Below, in pieces: positions 9,093 through 16,617 of a stretch of 64,000 bases of DNA (positions within the stretch are counted from its first letter, which is position 1; every line of letters begins with the position of its first letter). The stretch covers positions 82,509 to 146,508 of the forward strand of contig JADLCM010000034.1 of assembly GCA_020847175.1 (NCBI GenBank), in the 5' to 3' direction. The stretch is from Phycisphaerales bacterium (GTDB taxonomy: Bacteria; Planctomycetota; Phycisphaerae; Phycisphaerales; UBA1924). The position numbers were made by a program, and so were the translations under genes. Under the pieces are notes generated by a model that worked only from the letters and a program-made list of their open reading frames with translations, was not told where the DNA came from and made no database searches.

Positions 9093-9366
9093 GTTCACCC
9101 TCCTTCGGGGGCACCGAGCGTCCGGCGCCCGCATCCGATGTTAGCGTTCACAAACTCCTGCGCCAAGACCGTCGTTCCGGGTGGCGCCCTGACAGTTTCG
9201 TCCGGTCCGGCTTCAGCGTGACCCCACGCTGCTCCCGTCCGACGCGACCCGAGCGACTGGTCGGGGCCTCTGCGACACCCCTCAAGACAGGCGCGGCCTG
9301 ACTCCTCGCGCGTCACGGCATTGTCACCAGCCGCGCTCCAGGCCGACGCGCCGCGGCACTCCAACA

Positions 9367-9430
9367 TGGCCCCGGTGGGAGTCGAACCCACATGCCCTTT
9401 CGGGCCGCGGATTTTAAGTCCGCTGCGTCT
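9367..9430 (-). pseudogene. Displaced 3' half of tRNA-Leu(UAA)
   Basis: Read on the minus strand this stretch gives anticodon TAA, then a 5-bp anticodon stem strand TCCGC, a variable arm GCCC-GAAA-GGGC, a T arm GTGGG-TTCGACT-CCCAC and acceptor strand CGGGGCC plus A. The 5' half of the tRNA is missing; left of 9367 and right of 9430 there is no matching sequence. It matches the 3' half of the intact tRNA at 13197-13282 only partly, as expected for the original 3' half pushed aside by an integrating island. Confidence 0.85.
9411..9430. repeat. Attachment-site core, left copy (attL)
   Basis: ATTTTAAGTCCGCTGCGTCT, identical to 13244-13263. It carries the anticodon (TAA on the minus strand) and the flanking D-arm-side stem strand. 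Sequence similarity breaks down immediately to the right, where island DNA begins. Confidence 0.85.
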
Positions 9431-10610
9431 TCCCCAGTGCGTCGAACCCAGTGAGGCTGCCGCCTGCGCCATAGTCGCTCTCGACCAAGGTGGCAGCTTG
9501 CTCCATGAGCCGCTCCCGCTCTGCCTTGGGCAGCTTCATGAGGGTTCTCGCATCCATGCTGCTGGGAACAGAAGGACGCTCTTCAGTCAGGTCCTGAAGG
9601 GCACTCGGACAAATCCGCTCGGCTTGGGTGCGCGTCAACAGCCCTTCGGCCAAAGACCGCACGGTCAACTGACGCAGGCGGAGCGGTTGCTCGCGACCAA
9701 CAAACTTCACCGGCTCCTCCTTTCGCCAACCCTTCGCACTCAACTCCGCAAAGAGTGTTCGAGCGTGTGGCTCGTCGATGATTGCCAGATCGGAAGCGCG
9801 GAAAATCCACGCGGCCATGCTCAAGCCATGCTTGAGTTTCAGCATCGCCAACTCGCGAAAATCCAGGTGCCGACGCTTCTCGCCTAGCTCCCGTCGTGCA
9901 GTGCTCGCTGGGACCAGAAAGGCGGCAGCGAATCGGTGGGCGAGTCGCTCTTCTGTCTTCGCGTCCACCTTGCCAACGTCCATGAACAGGTGCCCCAACT
10001 CGTGAGCGAGGCTGAATCGCCGCCTGTCATCGGACACGCTCGAACTCACCACAACGACAGGAGTAGAGTCATCAGCCCAGCCCGACAGCCCGTCGAACAA
10101 ATCCTCTTGGCCGCCCATTTCAAGGACGATGCCTCCGCTGTCTTCGATGGCCGTGGTGACGCTCTCGATGGGCTGATCGCCGAGGCGCCACTGATCGCGG
10201 AGTGAGCTGGCCGCTTTCTCTACGTCCACAACACTCCGCACTTTGATCTTCTCGGGCGTTGACGGAACGCGAGATGGTTCCAGGGCGCGGCAAAGAGTCA
10301 CGAACGCTTCGACTTGGGAAGCCGCAATGGTCTTGATCTGCTCCTCCTGGGTCTTGCCGAGCGACTTTGCTTTTCTGAACGCAAGCCACTCAACCCGCAC
10401 ATGGGGAGATTCGAGAAAAAAGTCGGCGGTGACGCCGAAGATTCGGGCCAAGGAGCGAAGCAGTGTCGGCTTTGGCGTGCTGCCTCCACGCTCGTACTTC
10501 GACAGCCCCGCTTTTGTCAGCGGCTGTTCGAGCTCGGCGAGCGCGGCGACGACTTCGTCCTGGGTCATCCCGGCTGCGATTCTGGCTTGCTTGATGCGTT
10601 CTCCGATCAT
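9414..10610 (-). CDS. XRE-family HTH regulator fused to ImmA/IrrE-type metallopeptidase domain
   Basis: The 398-residue protein has an N-terminal XRE helix-turn-helix (about residues 1-65: GERIKQARIAAGMTQDEVV, SKYERGGSTPKPTLLRSLARIFGV) and a central zinc-peptidase domain with HELGH at 203-207 and a downstream EERLAHRFAAAFLVP helix. ImmA/IrrE enzymes cleave repressors in mobile-element or stress circuits. The C-terminal 100 residues are unassigned. ATG 10610 has AAAGGG upstream. The stop codon TAA lies inside the tRNA attachment core, so the last residues are written by the att site. It is divergent from the HNH gene, with a repeat-rich operator between them, which fits autoregulation. In the free circular form the 3' end could differ. 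Confidence 0.88.
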   Translation of the reverse strand: MIGERIKQARIAAGMTQDEVVAALAELEQPLTKAGLSKYERGGSTPKPTLLRSLARIFGVTADFFLESPHVRVEWLAFRKAKSLGKTQEEQIKTIAASQVEAFVTLCRALEPSRVPSTPEKIKVRSVVDVEKAASSLRDQWRLGDQPIESVTTAIEDSGGIVLEMGGQEDLFDGLSGWADDSTPVVVVSSSVSDDRRRFSLAHELGHLFMDVGKVDAKTEERLAHRFAAAFLVPASTARRELGEKRRHLDFRELAMLKLKHGLSMAAWIFRASDLAIIDEPHARTLFAELSAKGWRKEEPVKFVGREQPLRLRQLTVRSLAEGLLTRTQAERICPSALQDLTEERPSVPSSMDARTLMKLPKAERERLMEQAATLVESDYGAGGSLTGFDALGKTQRT

Positions 10611-10622
10611 CTCGTCCCTTTT

Positions 10623-10694
10623 GTTGACAGGAACAGTATAGGCCCATATTCTGTCTACGTTGACAGAATACGACAGTTTCCTGATTCTGTCAAC
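10623..10694. promoter_or_regulatory. Operator/promoter region of the HTH-ImmA gene
   Basis: Three copies of GTTGACAG occur: direct at 10623-10630 and 10659-10666, inverted at 10687-10694, plus a near copy at 10651-10658. Together they make the palindrome ATTCTGTC (10648-10655), six bases, GACAGAAT (10662-10669). On the minus strand TTGACA (10693-10688) and TATTCT (10670-10665) are 17 bases apart, a good sigma-70-type promoter for the HTH gene. The palindrome covers the -10 and start site, as expected for self-repression. Confidence 0.75.
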
Positions 10695-10768
10695 ATCGGC
10701 TGGAATTGTCCGCTCCCTAAAGCCGATTTTCGCTGGGGTTTCCGGCAAATGCCACCTGGAGAGCCGAA

Positions 10769-11188
10769 ATGGCCTGGACAGAAGAACAGCTGGGAGCAAT
10801 CTACGACCGCACTTCCGGTTATTGCCACTTGTGCTCGAAGAAGCTCGCCTACTCGAACTACGCCGACCATGGCCGAAAAGGGGCATGGGAGGTCGAGCAC
10901 TCCGTTCCGAGGGCCTGCGGGGGCACAGAACGGATGAACAACCTCTACGCGGCCTGCATCCCTTGTAACCGTGGCAAGCAGGCCCGCTCGACTCGCTCAT
11001 GCCGTGCTGAGAACGGACGCAGTCGAGCTCCACTCAACCGAAGGGCGAGGAAGACGGTGAGGACTCAGAGTGCGCTGGCGGGCGCCGGACTGGGAGCTCT
11101 GCTCGGCTCAGCATTCGGTCCCCTTGGAGTCGTTGTCGGCGGGGCGTTGGGGGCACACTTGGGACATAAAGAGAATCCCGACCGGTGA
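10769..11188 (+). CDS. HNH endonuclease with C-terminal glycine-zipper segment
   Basis: The 139-residue product has a zinc-bound HNH fold: C19-x2-C22, H44 in WEVEHSVPRA, N57/N58, and C63-x2-C66 followed by N67 and GK. The third HNH position is Asn, giving an HNN-type site. Residues about 104-132 form a hydrophobic Gly/Ala stretch (AGAGLGALLGSAFGPLG, VVVGGALGAHLGH), which looks like a glycine zipper or membrane hairpin and is not part of usual small HNH proteins. A basic Arg/Ser linker joins them. It starts at ATG 10769 with GGAGAG upstream and diverges from the HTH-ImmA gene. A nuclease effector in a defence or addiction module is inferred; a homing-type or packaging HNH is an alternative. 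Confidence 0.8.
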   Translation: MAWTEEQLGAIYDRTSGYCHLCSKKLAYSNYADHGRKGAWEVEHSVPRACGGTERMNNLYAACIPCNRGKQARSTRSCRAENGRSRAPLNRRARKTVRTQSALAGAGLGALLGSAFGPLGVVVGGALGAHLGHKENPDR

Positions 11189-11244
11189 AGCGCCGCGCCG
11201 TGCCCATCGCTGAATGCCTAGGCTAGAACTTCGATCGGAAAACG

Positions 11245-11284
11245 GGAGAGAACCCAGACCACGCTCATGACCTGGGTTCTCTCC
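11245..11284. terminator. Hairpin between the convergent HNH and toxin genes
   Basis: A perfect 13-bp stem GGAGAGAACCCAG (11245-11257) and CTGGGTTCTCTCC (11272-11284), 14-nt loop. No clear T-run follows on either strand, but its place between convergent genes suits a bidirectional terminator. Confidence 0.6.
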
Positions 11285-11294
11285 GGCCTTCGCT

Positions 11295-11324
11295 TGTCAG
11301 AAAAACGTATCCGCTTTTCTGACA
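11295..11324. terminator. Second hairpin between HNH and toxin genes
   Basis: A perfect 10-bp inverted repeat TGTCAGAAAA (11295-11304) and TTTTCTGACA (11315-11324) with a 10-nt loop. A/T-rich arms make it read as a terminator in both directions. A binding site is an alternative, since TGTCAGA recalls the HTH operator half-site. Confidence 0.55.
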
Positions 11325-11380
11325 GTTAGACAGATGGCAGCGCCTGACGCCGTCACTCGATGAACGAAGTCCCCAGCCGC

Positions 11381-11731
11381 TTACGGATGAGGAGTGATCG
11401 CGATCAGCGTGATCTCGCCTTTCCCCGGCCCGTAGCACCAGAACAGTCGGTACGCACCCGGCGTGCGGTTCTGGACATACGCCTCAAACACCTTCCCCTT
11501 CTTGTCGTAGGGGTTCTCGATGGAGTCGTATTCGTGAGTGTGAAGGCTGGGGTGCTTCGGATTCTCTAGCAGCAGCCGCACGCACTTCTCGGCCTGCTTG
11601 AAGAGTCCTTCCCCCTTGGAGGCTTTGGCCTTCTTGTTCTTCTGGCGGTTCCGGAAAGATGCCACCGCCGAAGCCTGAAGCTCGCGGAACGTGGCATCCG
11701 CCTCGTCGGTCCACTTCGGCGTGAAGGCCAT
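11381..11731 (-). CDS. RelE/ParE-superfamily toxin-like protein
   Basis: The 116-residue basic protein has the RelE/ParE/HigB pattern: an N-terminal helix pair (WTDEADATFRELQASAVA; KGEGLFKQAEKCVRLLLENPKHPSLHTHEYDS) and then a C-terminal beta sheet with VFEAYVQNRTPGAYRLFWCYGPGKGEITLIAITPHP. Such toxins cleave mRNA on the ribosome or act on gyrase. The insertion FRNRQKNKKAKASK is rich in Lys and makes it longer than typical RelE. Its ATG shares one base with the stop of the antitoxin gene, so translation is coupled. Which target it has cannot be told. Confidence 0.78.
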   Translation of the reverse strand: MAFTPKWTDEADATFRELQASAVASFRNRQKNKKAKASKGEGLFKQAEKCVRLLLENPKHPSLHTHEYDSIENPYDKKGKVFEAYVQNRTPGAYRLFWCYGPGKGEITLIAITPHP

Positions 11732-12015
11732 CAGTCGTCCTGGAGTTGGTCGGCAAGTGCTTTGGCCGAATCGAGGTCCGGGCCGTTCTTCGCGAACCTC
11801 CCGGCCTTGGCCTGCTTGAGGCCACGTCGAACGGAGCCCAAGGCCTTTTCGTTCTCGTACAGCCAGGCCTCACCTTCCGGGATGACGCGAGCCAGCCGCA
11901 GCACGATCTCGTCACCACGCTGCTCAACCAGCATGGTGCGATTCCTGAACGAATCTCCGAGCGTGATGCGCCCCTTGGAGTCGGTGTTCTTGGTGAGTGT
12001 GCTCGTCCTTGCCAT
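11731..12015 (-). CDS. AbrB-like antitoxin
   Basis: The 94-residue protein begins with a swapped-hairpin AbrB-type DNA-binding segment (TKNTDSKGRITLGDSFRNRTMLVEQRGDEIVLRLARVIPEGEAWLYEN) and ends in a helical tail (SVRRGLKQAKAGRFAKNGPDLDSAKALADQLQDD) that would bind the toxin. ATG 12015 is chosen because the residues before it do not fit the family and it lies close to the operator palindrome. It is the first gene of a two-gene operon with the RelE-like gene. Confidence 0.78.
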   Translation of the reverse strand: MARTSTLTKNTDSKGRITLGDSFRNRTMLVEQRGDEIVLRLARVIPEGEAWLYENEKALGSVRRGLKQAKAGRFAKNGPDLDSAKALADQLQDD

Positions 12016-12035
12016 GCAACAAGTATCGCCCACTT

Positions 12036-12056
12036 TCCCACTGTGGTCAAGTGGGA
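12036..12056. promoter_or_regulatory. Palindromic operator of the AbrB-RelE operon
   Basis: TCCCACT (12036-12042), seven bases, AGTGGGA (12050-12056), about 20 bp upstream of the antitoxin ATG. Further GTGGGA half-sites flank it (12028-12035 region and after 12060). This is the expected place for autorepression by antitoxin alone or with toxin. Confidence 0.6.
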
Positions 12057-12072
12057 TTGTGGGAAAAAGGAC

Positions 12073-12330
12073 TTATCGGTCACTTGAAAGCCTTTCCAGT
12101 CCCAGGGAGCATGCGATAAGTTCCCGAACTCGCTCGGGATCCTCCCAGGTGTCCACCTTCGCTGGGACTTCGGACAGTCCCCTCTCTCTGGGCCCTTCTT
12201 CGCAGGCTCTTCTCAAGGCTCTTCGGGCCAGGTCCTCGTCCCGAAGAGACAGATGATGCCAGAGTCCCCGTCGAACAATGGCCGCGAACAGCCCGGCTGG
12301 GTTTCGTCGCCCGTGGGTCAACGCGTGCTG
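12073..12330 (-). pseudogene. Truncated gene fragment opposing the integrase 5' end
   Basis: The minus-strand frame gives a protein-like stretch, NPAGLFAAIVRRGLWHHL, then DEDLARRALRRACEE and a tail ending in a stop at 12073. It resembles the C-terminal part of plasmid or phage replication-associated proteins that I recall as having NPAGYF..LVR..W motifs, but I cannot name the family. Upstream of about 12330 the frame is simply antisense to the integrase, so the 5' part has been lost. The segment also overlaps the weak 5' end of the integrase reading frame. Confidence 0.4.
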
Positions 12331-13384
12331 CCGCTGGATGGTCAAGGACCGCAGGGCCACGTTCTCTCCCGTGTCGCACATGGACATCTTGAACGTGCTC
12401 ACGGACCGCCGCTACCAGAGGCGGGCTCTCACCGAAGAGGAACTCCGGAAGCTAATCGCCGCGGCCCGGGATGGCCGCGAGCTTTTCGGCAAGGACAAGG
12501 ACGGCGTCATCTGCTGGAGGCTCACCGGCTCTGACCGGGCGATCCTCTACCGCCTGGCCGTCGAGACTGGGCTCCGGGCCGGCGAGCTCAGGAGCCTCAC
12601 GCCCCGGTCCTTTGACCTCGGTGGCGATGTCGCCACGGTGACGGTGCTTGCGGCCTACTCCAAGCACCGCCGGGACGACACCCTGCCCCTTCTCCAGTCG
12701 ACGGCCGCCATGCTCCATGAGTACTTCCAGGAGCGGGACCCGGACCAGCCGGTGTTCCTTTTCCCGCGGCGGGAGGAACTCGCTCGCGTCATTCGGGTGG
12801 ACCTGGAGGCGGCGGGCATTCCGGTCCGCGATGCCCAGGACCGCGTGGTCGACTTCCACGCACTCCGGCACACGTTCATTACCAACCTCGCCAACGGCGG
12901 CGTGCACCCGAAGACGGCCCAGGCCCTTGCCCGTCACTCGACCATAACGCTCACGATGGACCGTTACAGCCACAGCAAGCGGGAGGATGAGGCCCGGGCC
13001 CTGTCGGCTCTGCCGGATTTGTCGCCGACGTTCGCCGGCAGGAACGGCTCGGACAACGGCACAAAAAGCTCGGCGTCTGGCTCGGCGGAATTGGGTGGCT
13101 CGGAGGACTCTGAGGGCGATCGTGGGGGACTGAACGGCCACTTTCGCGGCGAACACGAAACCGCCGCAAAACACGGCAATAACCGCAAAAACCAAGTGGC
13201 CCCGGTGGGATTTGAACCCACACATCCCGATGAGGGATCGCGAATTTTAAGTCCGCTGCGTCTGCCGTTCCGCCACGGGGCCCCGGCGGCATGGTATCGG
13301 CCGACTGCGGCGAGCACGGCGGGTCGCTACCCCCCGAAAGGCTCACGGTCCGGGGCGGGCCGCGCCGATACGCTGCCCCCATGA
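12278..13384 (+). CDS. Tyrosine recombinase (integrase), apparently lacking its N-terminal domain
   Basis: The catalytic domain is well preserved: ETGLRAGELRSL carries the first Arg, YSKHRRDDTLPL the Lys region, FHALRHTFITNLANGGVHPKTAQALARHSTITLTMDRYSH the H-x-x-R, H and catalytic Tyr. Recognisable similarity begins only around CCRWMVKDRR (about 12335); the core-binding domain that should precede it is absent and that DNA instead holds a fragment of another gene on the opposite strand. No ribosome site precedes ATG 12278. After the Tyr the frame runs through the tRNA-Leu on the other strand and stops at 13384 in host DNA, over the start of the next gene. It is adjacent to attR. Whether it is active alone is doubtful. 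Confidence 0.8.
   Translation: MAANSPAGFRRPWVNACCRWMVKDRRATFSPVSHMDILNVLTDRRYQRRALTEEELRKLIAAARDGRELFGKDKDGVICWRLTGSDRAILYRLAVETGLRAGELRSLTPRSFDLGGDVATVTVLAAYSKHRRDDTLPLLQSTAAMLHEYFQERDPDQPVFLFPRREELARVIRVDLEAAGIPVRDAQDRVVDFHALRHTFITNLANGGVHPKTAQALARHSTITLTMDRYSHSKREDEARALSALPDLSPTFAGRNGSDNGTKSSASGSAELGGSEDSEGDRGGLNGHFRGEHETAAKHGNNRKNQVAPVGFEPTHPDEGSRILSPLRLPFRHGAPAAWYRPTAASTAGRYPPKGSRSGAGRADTLPP
13197..13282 (-). tRNA. tRNA-Leu (anticodon UAA)
   Basis: Minus-strand 86-nt cloverleaf: acceptor GGCCCCG / CGGGGCC, D arm GCGGAACGGCAGACGC, anticodon arm GCGGA-CTTAAAA-TTCGC with TAA, long variable arm ATCCC-TCAT-CGGGAT typical of class II tRNAs, T arm GTGGG-TTCAAAT-CCCAC, discriminator A. CCA is not encoded. 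The anticodon stem has one G-T wobble. Its 3' half from the anticodon onward was probably supplied by the island. Confidence 0.93.
13244..13263. repeat. Attachment-site core, right copy (attR)
   Basis: Identical 20-bp core to 9411-9430, inside the intact tRNA-Leu. To the right the sequence continues as the host 5' half of the tRNA. Confidence 0.85.
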
Positions 13385-14271
13385 TCGTGCATCTCAACGG
13401 CCGACTCATCCCCCGAGACCAGGCACGAATCTCGGTCTTCGACCGAGGCTTCCTGTTCGGCGACGGGGTGTATGAGGGCCTGCGCTCGTTCGACGGTCAC
13501 CTGATCGCCATGCCTGGGCATGTCCGCCGGATGAACGAAGGTCTGCGCGCTGCGGGTATCGAGTTTGACGCCGCGTCGCTTCACGCGGCCTCATACGCGC
13601 TGCTCGAGGCGAACAACCTCCGCGATGCGTTTGTGTACTGGCAGGTGACGCGGGGCGAGCCGGAGCCGGGACGCAACGTGCGCTCTCGCCTGCCCGATGG
13701 CCCGATGTCCCCCACTGTGTTTGGATACGCCGCGCCCGCCCCTGGCCTGAGCACGGCGTCGGTACCCGGGTCAGCCCGGTTGGTCACGATGCCGGATCCG
13801 CGGTGGTCGCGCGGGCGCCTCAAGAGCATTTCTCTGATGGGCAACGTGCTGGGCGTGCTTCATGCGCAGGCCCGCGGCACGCCCGATGTGCTGTTTACCC
13901 AGCGGGGGCTCGTCGCCGAGGCCAGCAGCACCAACGTGGTGCTGGCCCTGCCCGCGCCGGGCGGCACGCGGCTGGTCACACCTTCGCTCGATTCGGTCTC
14001 AATCCTCGCGGGCGTGACGCGCGATGTGCTGATGGAGATTCGACCCGATATCGAATCGCGTCCGGTGCGGGAGGCCGAACTGGCCCTCGCCAGCGAAATC
14101 GTCCTGCTCGGCACGCTTTCGATGGTCCTTCCGGTTGTCGAGCTGGACGGCAGGCCCGTCGGTGAAGGCGCGCCGGGGCCGTGCGCGCGCGGGCTTCTCG
14201 GCGACTACGCGGACTGGATCCGGCGCGACATCTCTCGGTCGCGCCCCGCAGCGACCGGCGCGGCGCGGTAG
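13381..14271 (+). CDS. Class IV PLP-dependent aminotransferase (D-amino-acid/branched-chain type)
   Basis: This fold-type IV transaminase has 296 residues. It starts [35 protein letters not shown], the usual N-terminus of the family, with the PLP lysine in [14 protein letters not shown] and the cofactor-phosphate region [28 protein letters not shown] follows near the end. The general form fits D-amino-acid aminotransferase, branched-chain aminotransferase or aminodeoxychorismate lyase; a D-amino-acid role is attractive because murD follows 50 bp downstream, but it is not proven. The ATG overlaps the stop of the integrase frame that has run out of the island, so its original promoter probably lies just upstream, near the tRNA. 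Confidence 0.85.
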   Translation: MIVHLNGRLIPRDQARISVFDRGFLFGDGVYEGLRSFDGHLIAMPGHVRRMNEGLRAAGIEFDAASLHAASYALLEANNLRDAFVYWQVTRGEPEPGRNVRSRLPDGPMSPTVFGYAAPAPGLSTASVPGSARLVTMPDPRWSRGRLKSISLMGNVLGVLHAQARGTPDVLFTQRGLVAEASSTNVVLALPAPGGTRLVTPSLDSVSILAGVTRDVLMEIRPDIESRPVREAELALASEIVLLGTLSMVLPVVELDGRPVGEGAPGPCARGLLGDYADWIRRDISRSRPAATGAAR

Positions 14272-14324
14272 AGTGGCGGAACCAGCCCGCCCCGCACGCG
14301 CTCTGTCTTCCCGGGGATCTCGCG

Positions 14325-15665
14325 ATGGACCGCACGATTCACGACAGGCTCTCAGGTCGGCGGATCACCGTCATGGGGCTCGGGCGCTTCGGGGGTGGCC
14401 TCGGCGTCACGAGGTATCTCGCATCACACGGTGCGCACGTGCTCGTAACCGATACGGAACCGGCCTCGCGGCTGAACGACCCTTTGGCAGCACTCGAACC
14501 GCTCGTTCGAGACGGTGCGGTCACGCTCCGGCTCGGCGGGCACGACGAGGCCGACTTCCGGCAGGTCGATCTGGTGGTCGCCAACCCCGCCGTGCCTCGC
14601 CCCTGGCAGAACCCTTATCTTCGCGCGGCGGTCGAAGCCGGCGTGCCCGTGACCACCGAGATCGGACTTCTCTGCGGACGCATCCGGGACTGGTCGCGCG
14701 TCCTCGGCGTCACCGGCTCGGCGGGCAAGAGCACCACGACGAGCATGATCGGCGCTGCGCTGACTGCTCTCGGCGAGCGCGTAGTCATCGGGGGCAATCT
14801 CGGCGGGTCGTTGCTCGCCCACGCCGACGAACTGGACGCCCCCGCCCCTCCCTGGCTGGTGCTCGAACTCTCGAGCGCCATGCTTCACTGGCTGGGGCCG
14901 ATCGGTCCGCGCGCGGCCGTCGTGACAAACTTCAGCCCCAACCACCTCGACTGGCACGCTGAACTCGATCATTATCGGGCGTGCAAGCAGAATCTGCTCG
15001 CCGGCATGGCCCCGGGGGCCAGCGCCGTGCTCGGCGCCTCGGTGCAGAACTGGACTATTCCCGGCGGCGTGGCGCGGGTCGCCGTCGGGCCCCCGAACGC
15101 CGAGGGGCTGCCCGCGCTGCGCGTGCCTGGCGCTCACAATCGCCTCAATGCCGCGATGGCCATCGCCGCGGTGCGTGCGGCCTTGCCCGAGGCGCCCGCC
15201 GCCGCGGTCGCGCCGGCGCTCGCGGCATTCGGCGGCCTGGCGCACCGTCTGGAGCATGTGACGGATCACAGCGGCGTGCGCTGTTATAACGACTCGAAGT
15301 GCACGACGCCCGAATCCTGCCTGCTGGCGATCGATGCCTTTGCGCCGGACCAGTCCCGCGTGCACCTGATCGCAGGCGGGTATGACAAGGGCTCCGATCT
15401 CTCACCCGTGGCCCGGCTCGCCGACCGTCTCGCGGGGGTGTACGCCATCGGCGCGACGGGCCCAGCGCTCGCGGCAACCGCGGCGCGAGTCACGCTTTGC
15501 GGAACGCTCGAAAGGGCCGTGGAGGCCGCCTTCGCCCGCGCCCGCCCAGGCGATGTGCTTCTGCTGAGCCCGGCGTGTGCCTCGTGGGACCAGTTTGAGA
15601 ACTTCGAGAAGCGAGGCGAAGCCTTCCGGAAGCTCGTCGCGACCCACGAGACCGCCCATGCCTAG
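14325..15665 (+). CDS. murD: UDP-N-acetylmuramoylalanine--D-glutamate ligase
   Basis: This cytosolic Mur ligase adds D-Glu to UDP-MurNAc-L-Ala. It is 446 residues long with an N-terminal Rossmann motif ([15 protein letters not shown]), the ATP P-loop [25 protein letters not shown] and [13 protein letters not shown] with its metal-binding His, HRLEHV and the C-terminal [14 protein letters not shown] 14325 is the first start after the upstream gene that places the Rossmann loop properly. It stands apart from other mur genes, unlike the usual dcw cluster, and overlaps the next gene by eight bases. Confidence 0.93.
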   Translation: MDRTIHDRLSGRRITVMGLGRFGGGLGVTRYLASHGAHVLVTDTEPASRLNDPLAALEPLVRDGAVTLRLGGHDEADFRQVDLVVANPAVPRPWQNPYLRAAVEAGVPVTTEIGLLCGRIRDWSRVLGVTGSAGKSTTTSMIGAALTALGERVVIGGNLGGSLLAHADELDAPAPPWLVLELSSAMLHWLGPIGPRAAVVTNFSPNHLDWHAELDHYRACKQNLLAGMAPGASAVLGASVQNWTIPGGVARVAVGPPNAEGLPALRVPGAHNRLNAAMAIAAVRAALPEAPAAAVAPALAAFGGLAHRLEHVTDHSGVRCYNDSKCTTPESCLLAIDAFAPDQSRVHLIAGGYDKGSDLSPVARLADRLAGVYAIGATGPALAATAARVTLCGTLERAVEAAFARARPGDVLLLSPACASWDQFENFEKRGEAFRKLVATHETAHA

Positions 15666-16431
15666 AAGGGCCAACCGGCACGCCGAAGCCCTGGTGCCCG
15701 TCGGCGCGGCGCTGCTCTGTGCCTGGCTCGCCGGGTGCCAGACGTCGAACGAGCCGGGAACCTGGACCGAGCTTTTTCCGCATGTACGCGTGAACCCGAA
15801 GCTCGGCGCGGTGGAGTTCGACGCAGAAGTGCGATGGGACTTCCACCACCCGGAAGAGCCCGACACGCTGTTGGAGCAGATCGTCTGCACGCCCGACAGC
15901 AAGGAGCACGAGTCGCTCGCGGTGACACTCGCCGCGCCATCGCACGTCCATGCGGCGATGCTCGCGCTCGGCTTCACCCCCGGTCATCCCGGCGGGTATG
16001 TATCCGGCCCCGGCGGCATGCCAGTGCCCGTCGCCCCCGAAGGCGACGCCGTGGATGTGCGGTTCGTCATGGGCGACCCCGGGCACGCGACGGAACTGGT
16101 TCACCCGTTCGCATGGGTACGGCTTGGCGGGCCCGCAGGGCCCTCATTGCTCGATGCTGAGGGATCTCGCGCGTGGTCATTCGTCTTCGGCGGCTCGCGC
16201 ATCGTGCATCGGCAGGGGCGCGATTGGTACGACGCGGACATGGCGGGAGAGTTCATCGGGCTGTGCACGTTTGGGGGCGAAACGATCGGCCTGAGCGAGG
16301 TCGTCCATCACGATTCATCCGTGCAGGCTCCGCTTTTCTATGTCGACTCGCGACGAGCGCCGCCGTTCGGCACGGCGCTCAGGGTCCGCATCACCAGAAC
16401 CCGGGCAGAGTTGGGGGGCGCGCGCCCGTGA
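15658..16431 (+). CDS. YdjY-domain lipoprotein
   Basis: The product is 257 residues with an N-terminal lipoprotein signal ([11 protein letters not shown]). The body shows the YdjY pattern: [47 protein letters not shown], then [18 protein letters not shown] and FVFGGSRIV. YdjY domains are often found in planctomycete exported proteins; in gamma-proteobacteria ydjY is beside ferredoxin-like genes. Its function is not known. ATG 15658 lies inside the last codons of murD, implying coupled translation. Confidence 0.8.
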   Translation: MPRRANRHAEALVPVGAALLCAWLAGCQTSNEPGTWTELFPHVRVNPKLGAVEFDAEVRWDFHHPEEPDTLLEQIVCTPDSKEHESLAVTLAAPSHVHAAMLALGFTPGHPGGYVSGPGGMPVPVAPEGDAVDVRFVMGDPGHATELVHPFAWVRLGGPAGPSLLDAEGSRAWSFVFGGSRIVHRQGRDWYDADMAGEFIGLCTFGGETIGLSEVVHHDSSVQAPLFYVDSRRAPPFGTALRVRITRTRAELGGARP

Positions 16432-16509
16432 GTTCGGCCCGCACGGGGTCAAACCGCGCCGGGCGGCGCAGAATCCACGGATGCGACATTGCCAAGCTGG
16501 ACAAAGAAC

Positions 16510-16535
16510 AGCCCCCGGTCTTTCGACCGAGGGCT
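16510..16535. terminator. Hairpin between convergent YdjY and PEP-CTERM genes
   Basis: AGCCCcCGGTC, loop TTTC, GACCGaGGGCT: an 11-bp stem with one C-A mismatch. It probably terminates both converging genes; no long T-run is present. Confidence 0.6.
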
Positions 16536-16617
16536 GCGGAAACTCTGCGAGTCAGAACGAAACAGATGCATCAGACTGACGAGTCTCCCCGCTCGTCAAC
16601 CGGCCGTGCGGCATCGC

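Larger units (their letters stand above)
9411..13263. mobile_element. Small tRNA-Leu-integrated genomic island
   Basis: About 3.85 kb is bounded by two direct copies of a 20-bp core that covers the anticodon loop of tRNA-Leu(UAA). Inside are an integrase next to the intact tRNA, an HTH-ImmA gene, an HNH gene, an AbrB-RelE toxin-antitoxin pair and a fragment of another gene. The integrase sits beside attR and reads toward it, the classic arrangement. The island is short and the integrase seems to lack its N-terminal domain, so it may be a decayed or satellite element that needs help to move. Confidence 0.85.

Noticed and set aside
9436..9450. GTCGAACCCA right after attL, like a second T arm
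   Set aside because: No matching stem or acceptor strand nearby; it lies in the coding end of the HTH-ImmA gene.
9321..9887. Plus-strand open frame with VAPVGVEPT-like start
   Set aside because: It is the antisense read of the tRNA fragment and of the HTH-ImmA gene; the GVEPT motif is a well-known product of translating tRNA-Leu in reverse. It matters only for read-through in the circular island.
10660..10688. Plus-strand TTGACA as promoter of the HNH gene
   Set aside because: At 17-18 base spacing the -10 would be GATTCT or ATTCTG, too poor; the minus-strand pair is better.
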